64,000 nucleotides of DNA from positions 248,001-312,000 of the forward strand of contig CAYLYX010000001.1 of assembly GCA_964387945.1 (NCBI GenBank), written 5' to 3'. Both the position numbers and the translations under genes were made by a program. Of this stretch, positions 27,901-34,916 are shown piece after piece (the first letter of the stretch is position 1; each line of letters opens with the position of its first letter). This DNA is from Parvicella sp964387945 (GTDB lineage Bacteria; Bacteroidota; Bacteroidia; Flavobacteriales_D; Parvicellaceae). Under the pieces are notes generated by a model. It was not told the DNA's origin, did no database searches, and saw nothing but the letters and a program-made list of their open reading frames with translations.

Positions 27901-28524
27901 GTGGGTAGATTCATTGCCGTCCCCATTCAACTGAGAGGGGTCACCACCTTGACAAACGGTTTGATCAGCTGTAATAGAACCTGGGGTTAGAGAAACGTAT
28001 TGCCAATAGACTCCAACTTCCACTCCGTATCTTGCATCACTTGTTCTATCAAGCCATCCGTAGGTATTCCACTGACATGGAGGATCATTTCTAAAACTAA
28101 TTGCTGAACCTGCGTTTCCTTGGCCAGCGTGATTATCATCTTCCATAAACACACCACAACTACTTTCATAATCACAACTCTCTCCACAGTCATCCTCCCA
28201 AGCTTTCAGTTCTACTTGGATGGTAGTAGCCGTCACGTTCGTTCTATTCAAAACATTATAATCTGCTACGTTGTATGTGTAAGGAGCACCAGCGATATCA
28301 TCTTGCGCTTGACACGCACCTCCTTGGGTTCCAGAACCAGCATTGTCAACACCCCAAATTTTCCACCTTGGGTCACGTCCTCCTGACTGGTCTCCGTTAT
28401 CGTTGTCGTTCCAACGAAGTTGTTGAACCCGCATCGTGTAATCTACATTTTGTGCTTTAATCGTCATGCCTAGGGTAAGACAAAACACCATAAGACCGAA
28501 AGTCTTCATTAAAGATATTCTCAT
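24919..28524 (-). CDS. Large repetitive secreted adhesin with type B (CHU_C) T9SS sorting domain
   Basis: A 1201-residue surface protein. Signal peptide MKTFGLMVFCLTLGMTIKAQ; N-terminal region about 30-185; then an Ig-like domain and seven related repeats of about 85-90 residues, each with NGGSLGTGA.WEWY and TTTYYVRAEG..CN motifs and paired cysteines. Two units with GGTYSGTGVSGGMF are interleaved near the end, then a SprB/PKD-like repeat (GSGSYTYTWSDGSNENPRYW), and finally the CHU_C domain (NTFTPNGDGTNDMWNLDL...YSKWGVLVYQTDG). The C-terminal domain directs export by the type IX system and attachment to the cell surface. The cysteines likely form intra-repeat disulfides. It leads the cassette with the PorP/SprF-like and OmpA genes. 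Confidence 0.92.
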   Translation of the reverse strand: MRISLMKTFGLMVFCLTLGMTIKAQNVDYTMRVQQLRWNDNDNGDQSGGRDPRWKIWGVDNAGSGTQGGACQAQDDIAGAPYTYNVADYNVLNRTNVTATTIQVELKAWEDDCGESCDYESSCGVFMEDDNHAGQGNAGSAISFRNDPPCQWNTYGWLDRTSDARYGVEVGVYWQYVSLTPGSITADQTVCQGGDPSQLNGDGNESTHVSYQWQMSTGCTGTWTDIPGATGANYDPPSGLMSTTCYRRRVRISCDTGIDAFSNTITITVETPSTDPSSITATPTVLCGAGTVNLSVNGGSLGTGATWEWYDGDPSGGGVSIGSGNPLNGVLISSTTDIYVRAEGNCNNTNAVSQTVTVGTPSVDPTGVTSTATTICNGSTIDLTVNGGSLGTGANWVWYDTDPTSGSPAPIFSSTSSSYNGVAPTANTTYYVRAEGCNTTAAVSIGIVVETLSTDPTSITASATTICVGAGPVTLDLVGGSLGTGASWEWYDSGCGSNNVGSGTQLVVNPAVTTTYYLRAEGNCNTTNCASVTITVNQESTDPTGVLTPNTNLCLGQTAVLTVSGGSLGAGATWEWYEASCGGVSIGSGNAVSVSPTATTSYFVRAEGTCNTTNCASTTITIGSGAADPDSATVDMNNICPEDTVTLTVWSATPLPAGYTYVWYTGACGAVPVGVGQTLDVSPSATTTYYAKAVGTCGESLCANVTVTVLPGSVSPNGITTDNNNFCIGGSATLTVDGGSLEAGANWTWYENSCGGGTAIGTGSSITVTPTSSTTYYVRGEGGTCGNTQCATVNIVVYGAQVYLVPFDTVCVNGNTGFNLTGGLPIGGTYSGTAVSGGMFSASTAGVGSHTITYTYTDAFGCSNSATEDIVVVAANTAATSITADNNVVCNSGTANLTINGGSLVTGADWYWYENACGGGTPIGNGTTIAVSPTQTTTYFARAEGGNDYCGATECVAITISVSSPQANMLPFDDICGSNSVVLSEGIPSGGTYSGTGVSGGMFDAGAAGVGTHTITYTYTDGNGCTATASGDITVQAGSITVETAIETQTCANGGVLVHAIASGGSGSYTYTWSDGSNENPRYWTEPGTYTVTVSDGSGCSASVDSIEVSEDLACLELANTFTPNGDGTNDMWNLDLTAYSSAALEVYSKWGVLVYQTDGLTIQWDGNDMNGNALPAGTYYYVLELDGGSKTQNGPISIVR
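25400..27725 (-). repeat. Protein-coding tandem repeats within the adhesin
   Basis: Seven Ig-like units of about 260 bases each, recognisable by the recurring NGGSLGTGA / WEWYD / YYVRAEG coding segments, plus two units coding GGTYSGTGVSGGMF (about 25500 and 26020). Similarity is high enough at DNA level that unit number may vary between strains. Confidence 0.7.
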
Positions 28525-28653
28525 AATCGAGTTGTTAGTTGTCTAAATATAAAGTATTGTTCGTAAATGTATGAAACAATTCAATAATCGCGACAAAAAT
28601 ATGACGATGGTCAAATAAAACTACATTGATGCAATTACGAATATGTTAAGAAA

Positions 28654-29688
28654 TTATTTGAGGCAACTTTCGAAAGTTACCATCAATTCCTCATTCCCAT
28701 CAAAAGGGAGGCCATTGTTGATGGAGGTTCTGACGAGTTCACATGCAATAGAATCATTTCCCACTTCCTTTTCAATCAAGGCAAGATACTTGTAACTGAA
28801 GTACTGCATCGGGTCTAATTGAGTTGACTCTTCGAACTTCTCCTTGGCTAAATCGTACGCTGAAAGCTCAAAATGGATATATCCGAGTTTCCCCAACGCC
28901 CTCGACCTCATCTCTTGGTTATTTAGCAGGTCATTTAAGGTCTCCATTGCCAAATCATAGTTCTCATTCTTAATGTGTAGACTTGAAACTTTATCCAATA
29001 CAAAGCTGTTCTCAGGATTCTTTTCTAGCACCTTGTTATAAAAATATAAAGCTGAGTCCGTCTGATTTTGTTGCGAAGCCAGCACACCAAGATTGCTCAA
29101 TGCTTTAACGTTGTTTGAATCGAACTGTAAAACCAAATTCAAATCCTTTTTCGCCTCATCAAACTTAGAAAGCTTCCCAAACACCATTGACCGATAAATC
29201 AACACATCAATATCTGCAGTATCTACCGCTAGCAATAAATTAAGTTCATAAAGAGCGTCTTCTACTTGTTCATTATTGGCCAACATGATTGCCTTTTGCT
29301 TCCGTGCCTCATAATACTCTGGCTTATTACTCAAGGCTTGATCTAAATAACCTAACGCACTTCCCATATCGCCATACAAACCAGAAACATAAGCCATCAA
29401 ATTCAATACTTCATAATCATTTGGCGCTAACTCTTTCGCTTTCTTTATGTCGGCTACAGCAGCATCCATATTTCCCAACTCCAGATAAAGCTTAGCCCTT
29501 TGTAAATAAAGTTTAGCATCACTGGCATCCAATTCAATCAACTCGGAATACAATTGAACTGCTTCTTCATAGTTGTGATTAAAAGTGGCCCAATAGGCTT
29601 CGTTAGACACAAACTCTTTATCTCGCTTTGATCCACATGAAACGGCAATTAGCGCAATTGATAGAATTACAAAAATTTTTAACCCCAC
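28654..29688 (-). CDS. TPR-repeat lipoprotein
   Basis: A 344-residue lipoprotein (leader to IAVSC, Cys18) made of about eight tetratricopeptide repeats: AVQLYSELIELDASDAKLYL, AVADIKKAKELAPNDYEVLN, ALGYLDQALSNKPEYYEARK, ALYFYNKVLEKNPENSFVLD and so on. TPRs are scaffolds for protein-protein contact, here on the periplasmic or outer face. It diverges from the carboxylase-like pair (start codons 29688 and 29718) and does not overlap the adhesin promoter region (28525-28653). Partner unknown. Confidence 0.85.
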   Translation of the reverse strand: MGLKIFVILSIALIAVSCGSKRDKEFVSNEAYWATFNHNYEEAVQLYSELIELDASDAKLYLQRAKLYLELGNMDAAVADIKKAKELAPNDYEVLNLMAYVSGLYGDMGSALGYLDQALSNKPEYYEARKQKAIMLANNEQVEDALYELNLLLAVDTADIDVLIYRSMVFGKLSKFDEAKKDLNLVLQFDSNNVKALSNLGVLASQQNQTDSALYFYNKVLEKNPENSFVLDKVSSLHIKNENYDLAMETLNDLLNNQEMRSRALGKLGYIHFELSAYDLAKEKFEESTQLDPMQYFSYKYLALIEKEVGNDSIACELVRTSINNGLPFDGNEELMVTFESCLK

Positions 29689-29696
29689 TTTTTTTA

Positions 29697-29704
29697 TACT
29701 TTTG
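29697..29704 (+). promoter_or_regulatory. Promoter -7 element for the gamma-carboxylase-like pair
   Basis: TACTTTTG matches TAnnTTTG exactly. It sits 13 bases before the first possible start (TTG 29718), implying a very short leader. No clear upstream TTTG is seen. Confidence 0.4.
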
Positions 29705-29717
29705 AATCAATCTCTAT

Positions 29718-31058
29718 TTGAGCGTGGGAGTAAAATTAGACAATATTCTGTACAAACCTATATCTGGTGCGAGCTTAGGTATATTCAGGATTCTATGTGG
29801 CTTATTGCTTTCTGGATTCTTTCTAGTGCGCTTTGCCAACAAAGATTACATTGATGCTACTTTTGTGAAAGCTCAAATCCTTTTCAAATATCCGGGGTTA
29901 GAGTTTATTGAAATTGGGCCTTCATGGTTAATCTATTTACTGTGTTACTCGCTGAGTGTGGCAGCCATACTCCTTACTATCGGTCTATTCTACAGGGTGG
30001 TGAGTATCTATTTACTGATTGCTTATGGCTATCTTTTCTTTTTAGATATGACCTTGGGTAACAATCACTTTTACTTATTCATTATTTTATTCCTATTCTT
30101 TTCTGTAACCAATTGTCATCACTACTATTCTGTAGATGCAAAGTTTCGCAAAACCCAGACTTCGATCCCTTCATGGCACCTTAATCTATTTCGCTTTCAG
30201 TTCTTCATGGCCTATTTTATGGGTGGAATAGCAAAAATCAATTCAGACTGGCTTACCCTAAAAACCACTAGAGCAATGGTGGATGGAAGACTATGGGAAA
30301 TGTCTGATCAACTAGCTAATTTCTTTGCCGCATTCTTTGCTTATGGAGGTCTTTTATTTGACTTGATCATTCCATTCATGCTGTTCTTTAAGCAAGGGAG
30401 GAAGTGGGCATTGCCAATCATCATCTTCTTTAACATTACCAATCGATTTATGCATGAGATTGACATTTTCCCATTGCTCATGCTTGCCTCTTTTATTCTT
30501 TTCATTCCACCCGCAAATGTGGAGCATTTTCTATCGAAGAAAATCAAGTCAATCAACGTCAAACCAATCTCGACACAACTAGCCGTAACACGCTTAAAGA
30601 AGACCGTAATTACTTTTGCTTTAACACTTTTTATTTCTTTTCAAGTTTTGTTTCCCTTTCGCCACCTTGCCATTCCAGGAAATATACTTTGGACTGGAGA
30701 TGGCTATGCCTTCTCATGGCACATGATGACCAGTTTTAGTGGTGGTATGGTAAAGTTTAAGGTGAGAGACAAGATCACTAACGAAGTCTTCTGGATCAGC
30801 CCTGAAGATCACCTCAACCCGAGACAACATAAATTCTTATTTCGCTACCCACATTTGTCGGTTCAATTTGCCAATTTACTGGAGGAAATTGCCATTAGAG
30901 ATGGTCTAATCGACCCAGAGGTAACCGTAATTCTGAAAGTGAGTTTAAACGGTAGAGGTCACCAATACATGATCGATCCTGGCCTCGATCTTACGCAAGT
31001 AAATATAAATCCCTTCGGAGCCGATCCATGGGTACTTCCGCTAGAAGAAAATGAATAG
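29718..31058 (+). CDS. HTTM / vitamin K-dependent gamma-carboxylase-like membrane protein (copy 1)
   Basis: A 446-residue integral membrane protein with about eight hydrophobic segments and a soluble C-terminal part. Residues about 160-185 read FMAYFMGGIAKINSDWL; its lysine (about 173) aligns with the catalytic lysine of animal gamma-carboxylase (as I recall, human Lys218 in a KKLDADW segment). GNILWTGDGYAFSWHM at about 318 corresponds to the WTEEGYRFSW region of the animal enzyme. Bacterial homologues are known (Leptospira) that keep vitamin K epoxidation but not carboxylation. Start is TTG 29718 or GTG 29724; no ATG fits. Its 3' end overlaps the start of copy 2 by 8 bases. Confidence 0.85.
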   Translation: MSVGVKLDNILYKPISGASLGIFRILCGLLLSGFFLVRFANKDYIDATFVKAQILFKYPGLEFIEIGPSWLIYLLCYSLSVAAILLTIGLFYRVVSIYLLIAYGYLFFLDMTLGNNHFYLFIILFLFFSVTNCHHYYSVDAKFRKTQTSIPSWHLNLFRFQFFMAYFMGGIAKINSDWLTLKTTRAMVDGRLWEMSDQLANFFAAFFAYGGLLFDLIIPFMLFFKQGRKWALPIIIFFNITNRFMHEIDIFPLLMLASFILFIPPANVEHFLSKKIKSINVKPISTQLAVTRLKKTVITFALTLFISFQVLFPFRHLAIPGNILWTGDGYAFSWHMMTSFSGGMVKFKVRDKITNEVFWISPEDHLNPRQHKFLFRYPHLSVQFANLLEEIAIRDGLIDPEVTVILKVSLNGRGHQYMIDPGLDLTQVNINPFGADPWVLPLEENE

Positions 31059-32331
31059 CACGCTCCGAAATATTTTGCTTACTGAAAAATCATCCAGAAT
31101 ACTGGGACTTTTCAGAATACTCTTTGGCATCCTTTTTCTGATCCATTTTAGCGTATTCTCTAAATCGTCCAACTTCAAGTTTTACTATGTGGACACCAGC
31201 TTCCACTTTACCTTTCCGGGTCTTGACTTCGTTCAGCCTTTGGGAGGTGAGTTAATGATGCTGATTCACATCGTCAATTGGATTACTATTCTATTTTTTG
31301 TGGTTGGTTTTATGTATCGATTTGCTGCGTTGTTTCTATTTCTAAGCATGGCTTATCTCGAACTCATTGATGTAGCGTATCACAACAACCACAACTATGT
31401 AATCATTCTGTTTTTACTATTTTTTGCAGTAACTGGTGCCAACAGAAGCTTCTCGTTGGATAAATCCATCTTCAAACTAGAGGAAAAAATTCCTTCTTGG
31501 CAGACCAGTATTTTTATTTTTCAATTGTTTATTATCTATTTCTACGGTGGCATTGCTAAACTAAACTCAGATTGGCTTAGTGGGGACGTAATGAGTGAAA
31601 TGTTGAGCTATTCCTTTCCAGAAAAGTCGGCAAACTGGCTTGCTGGGTTTGGTTTCTTCATTACCTACATAGGACTCGTATTTGATCTAGCTATTGTTCC
31701 TCTACTCGTCTGGAAAAAAACACGTTGGATTGCGTTAACACTTGTCCTAATCTTTAATTTATCAAACGCATACATTTTTCATATTGGCATCTTTCCCTTT
31801 CTGATGATCGCATCGTGTCTATTTTTCTTTGAGGACAAAATTTTCGCAAAGCAAGCCTTACCAAAAAAGCATGCGGTCGTCTCCAAATTAACAAAGGTAA
31901 TGCTTGCAACTTTCGTGATATTTCAGCTTCTGATTCCCTTCAAGCACTATTTCATTCCCGGAAATGTGCATTGGACAGGCGAAGGCTACTTCATTTCATG
32001 GCAGATGAAGTCATTTACCAAAGTCAGTCAAATAGAATTCATGATGGTGGATTCGGCAACAGGCGACCAATATTTAATCCCTTTGGACAAAGCACTCCTT
32101 AGTGAGCAGCAAGCGCGCTTATCCTATTTTCCGGTATTGGCAAAACAATTTGCTGACTTTATGGAGCAAGATGCCCGATCGAAGGGAATCGAAAATGTAG
32201 AAGTCTACACGCTCTTTGGTTCTTCGCTGAACGGAGGACCTTTGCGCGTTGTCATCGACCAAGACATTGACCTCACTGAAGTTGAAGTTAATACATTTGG
32301 TCATTCCAACTGGATTAACCTGTACGAGTAA
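31051..32331 (+). CDS. HTTM / vitamin K-dependent gamma-carboxylase-like membrane protein (copy 2)
   Basis: A 426-residue paralogue of the preceding gene. The same landmarks appear: IFQLFIIYFYGGIAKLNSDW with the lysine at about residue 170, GNVHWTGEGYFISWQMK at about 303, and YHNNHNYVIILFLLFFAVTG (His-Asn rich) matching GNNHFYLFIILFLFFSVTN in copy 1. The two proteins are clearly related along their whole length yet well diverged, so the duplication is old. Overlapping start and stop suggest translational coupling and perhaps a heterodimer. Substrate unknown; no propeptide-bearing substrate was recognised nearby. The 3' end converges on pdxA with a 3-base gap. Confidence 0.85.
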   Translation: MNSTLRNILLTEKSSRILGLFRILFGILFLIHFSVFSKSSNFKFYYVDTSFHFTFPGLDFVQPLGGELMMLIHIVNWITILFFVVGFMYRFAALFLFLSMAYLELIDVAYHNNHNYVIILFLLFFAVTGANRSFSLDKSIFKLEEKIPSWQTSIFIFQLFIIYFYGGIAKLNSDWLSGDVMSEMLSYSFPEKSANWLAGFGFFITYIGLVFDLAIVPLLVWKKTRWIALTLVLIFNLSNAYIFHIGIFPFLMIASCLFFFEDKIFAKQALPKKHAVVSKLTKVMLATFVIFQLLIPFKHYFIPGNVHWTGEGYFISWQMKSFTKVSQIEFMMVDSATGDQYLIPLDKALLSEQQARLSYFPVLAKQFADFMEQDARSKGIENVEVYTLFGSSLNGGPLRVVIDQDIDLTEVEVNTFGHSNWINLYE

Positions 32332-32334
32332 CAC

Positions 32335-33369
32335 CTACTTCTTTTGTGAAACCAACGGATCAGCGGTCAGCTCCTTATGTCGTCTGCGATTGTTAAAAAT
32401 ATCGACCGCCAAATAAATCGCGCTTCTAAACGAAGCTGGGTCAGCCTCATTCTTGCCTGCAATTTCAAAAGCCGTTCCATGATCGGGTGACGTTCGTACG
32501 ATGGGAAGACCAGCTGTAAAATTAACACCCTCACCACCAGCTATAGCTTTAAAAGGTGTTAATCCCTGATCGTGATACATTGCCAATATGCCGTCAAACT
32601 TTTTGAAATTTCCTGAGCCAAACAAGCCATCCGAAGCGTAGGGGCCAAATGCCAAAATACCTTCTTTCCCTACTGCATCAATTGCTGGGATTATGACCCC
32701 AGACTCCTCACCACCTAAGACACCGTTCTCACCTGCATGAGGATTTAATCCCAAAACAGCGATTCGTGGTCGATCAATTCCGAAGTCTCTTTTTAAGGAT
32801 TGATCCATCAACTTTAGCTTTGATATAATCACATCTTTGGTCAAATGCTTATTCACTTCATTCAGCGGTAAATGGTTAGTCGCCACACCTACTCTCATAT
32901 CGTGATACACCATAAACATTAATGAGTCTTCTACATTAGAATAACTTGTAAGAAACTCCGTATGCCCAGGAAACTCGAACCCTTGAGCCTGAATGTTTTT
33001 CTTGTTGATGGGAGCCGTTACCAAAACGTCAATCTTAGCCCCTGCTAAATCACTAACCGCTTCTTTAAGGCTTGAATACGCTTCTTTTCCACTATCGTTG
33101 GTGGCTACACCAAACTCAACCTTTACTTCTTCTTCATTCGTGCCTAATAAAAAAACCTTTCCCCCCTTAGCTTCTCCTGCATCTTTGATTTTCTGATAAT
33201 TCGTGTTTGAATTCAACGTTTTTTTATGAAAGGAAACTACTCTGGGAGGACCATAAATTACGGGAGTAATACTTTCCATAATCCTATTATCCTCCAGTGA
33301 TTTAAGGATAACTTCTATTCCAATACCGTTGGTGTCACCAACCGTAATTCCAACTTTAACTCTTCTCAT
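32335..33369 (-). CDS. pdxA: 4-hydroxythreonine-4-phosphate dehydrogenase
   Basis: A 344-residue enzyme of PdxA length. It opens VGITVGDTNGIGIEVILKSL, and carries VTAPINKKNIQAQGFEFPGH (substrate and metal histidine), VATNHLPLNEV, LGLNPHAGENGVLGGEE and AMYHDQGLTPFKAI, all PdxA landmarks including the three histidines that bind the divalent metal. It oxidises 4-phospho-hydroxy-L-threonine with NAD in pyridoxal 5'-phosphate synthesis via the DXP-dependent route. The leucyl aminopeptidase gene lies 6 bases upstream in the same direction. Confidence 0.97.
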   Translation of the reverse strand: MRRVKVGITVGDTNGIGIEVILKSLEDNRIMESITPVIYGPPRVVSFHKKTLNSNTNYQKIKDAGEAKGGKVFLLGTNEEEVKVEFGVATNDSGKEAYSSLKEAVSDLAGAKIDVLVTAPINKKNIQAQGFEFPGHTEFLTSYSNVEDSLMFMVYHDMRVGVATNHLPLNEVNKHLTKDVIISKLKLMDQSLKRDFGIDRPRIAVLGLNPHAGENGVLGGEESGVIIPAIDAVGKEGILAFGPYASDGLFGSGNFKKFDGILAMYHDQGLTPFKAIAGGEGVNFTAGLPIVRTSPDHGTAFEIAGKNEADPASFRSAIYLAVDIFNNRRRHKELTADPLVSQKK

Positions 33370-33375
33370 TTATTC

Positions 33376-34785
33376 TTAATAGTTTTTTAAGAATTCAAAC
33401 ATCATTCTAATTCCAACTCCTGAACCACCAAAGGTTGTATAGTGCTTCGGGGCATCAACCCAAGCTGGACCAGCAATATCCATGTGAACCCATGGGTAAT
33501 CCGTAAAGTGCTCCAAAAACTTACCTGCTGTAATAGCGCCAGCAGTAGCACCTCCTAAGTTCTTAATATCAGCAATTTTCGACTTAATTTCCTCTCCATA
33601 TTCTTCATAGAAAGGCATTCTTGCTTGTCTTTCGTAGGTATTGTCTCCTGCAGTTGAAAGTCGCTGAAAAACTTCCTCAGAAGCATTTCCCATCACCACC
33701 GAAGCATGCGAACCAACTGCTCTCATCGCTGCGCCTGTAAGGGTGGCAAAATCAACGACCAACTCGGGGTCATATTTCTTTGCGTAAGCCAACGCATCCG
33801 CTAGGATCATTCTACCCTCTGCATCTGTGTTTAAGACCTCAACAGTAGAGCCGTCATACATTTTGATTACATCACCGGGGGCATAAGCATTCCCACTTGG
33901 TCTGTTATCTGTAGCTGGGACCAAACCAATCACATGCACATCCAGACCTGCCTTGGCAACTGCCTGCATGATCCCCACAACGGTGGCCGCACCTCCCATA
34001 TCACACTTCATAATGTCCATGGAATTGGCAGTAGGCTTCAAACTCAAACCACCCGTATCGTATACCACACCTTTCCCAACTAACACCAATGGCTTCTTAT
34101 TTTTAGCTTTCTCGGGCTTGTACTCTAGAATATTAAACGTGCAGGGTGTAAGACTTCCTTTGTTCACAGCAAGTAATCCCCCCATTTTTAACGACTCAAT
34201 TTTCAATTGATCTAGCACCTTCACGTCAAACCCTGCATATGCACCCATCTCCCTCATTTCTTCAGAAAATTGGGGTGCTGAAAGGTATGATTGTGGCTCA
34301 TTGACCAAGTCTCTTGCTTTTAGTACTGCTTCAACAACGGCCCACATCTGCTCTGTTTTTTCTGAAGAGATATTACCTTCTTCAACCAGAATGTTTTGAA
34401 GAGAATTTGCCTTTTTCTTTTTGTCAGAGAAATACTTCAAAAATTGGTAATTGGCCAGTGCCATTCCTTCAACTACGTATAGCGCATCGTCATTCTTTGA
34501 GACTGCTTTAACCAGCACATTCGTTGCTTTGACTTCATTCAGTCTTTTGGTTATCGTTGCTCCTGTTTTTCTTAGTTTTTCAAACCCTTTATAGTCTTGC
34601 TTCTTTTTTGCCAACACAACGACCGACAAAACTCCCAGTTGATCAAAAATCACATGATCTCCTTGATCTTTTAATACTGATTTCGCAAAATTCTTTTGAT
34701 CAGAACTCAAACGGGTATTATCGAGCTCTTTCTTTGTAGCTATTACCTCTATTGAAGAATAAACTTCCTTTTTCTTTTCCCCCAT
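33376..34785 (-). CDS. M17 leucyl aminopeptidase family protein
   Basis: A 469-residue enzyme from ATG 34785 (longer starts to 34878 add a non-conserved Cys/Lys-rich leader). The C-terminal catalytic domain has LVGKGVVYDTGGLSLKPTAN (metal ligands K and D), DIMKCDMGGAATVVGIMQAV, and the family signature NTDAEGRMILADALAYA with Asp/Glu ligands and the catalytic arginine. It releases N-terminal amino acids from peptides using two metal ions, normally as a hexamer. Likely cotranscribed with pdxA. The divergent type B secreted protein starts at 34917. Confidence 0.95.
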   Translation of the reverse strand: MGEKKKEVYSSIEVIATKKELDNTRLSSDQKNFAKSVLKDQGDHVIFDQLGVLSVVVLAKKKQDYKGFEKLRKTGATITKRLNEVKATNVLVKAVSKNDDALYVVEGMALANYQFLKYFSDKKKKANSLQNILVEEGNISSEKTEQMWAVVEAVLKARDLVNEPQSYLSAPQFSEEMREMGAYAGFDVKVLDQLKIESLKMGGLLAVNKGSLTPCTFNILEYKPEKAKNKKPLVLVGKGVVYDTGGLSLKPTANSMDIMKCDMGGAATVVGIMQAVAKAGLDVHVIGLVPATDNRPSGNAYAPGDVIKMYDGSTVEVLNTDAEGRMILADALAYAKKYDPELVVDFATLTGAAMRAVGSHASVVMGNASEEVFQRLSTAGDNTYERQARMPFYEEYGEEIKSKIADIKNLGGATAGAITAGKFLEHFTDYPWVHMDIAGPAWVDAPKHYTTFGGSGVGIRMMFEFLKNY

Positions 34786-34916
34786 GCCGCATTTTTTTCC
34801 AAAATTACAATTTCTAGGAGACCTTTTACTTAAAAAAACGTCATTATAATAATTACCGTGAATTTTAGTAGTCAACAAACAACAAATTTGGTAATTTAGA
34901 GTTCTAATTTATCCTA

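Noticed and set aside
20723..28524. CRISPR array or DNA-level phase-variable repeats
   Set aside because: The repeats are 260-510 bases, stay in frame and encode protein modules; no short spaced palindromic repeats with unique spacers exist.
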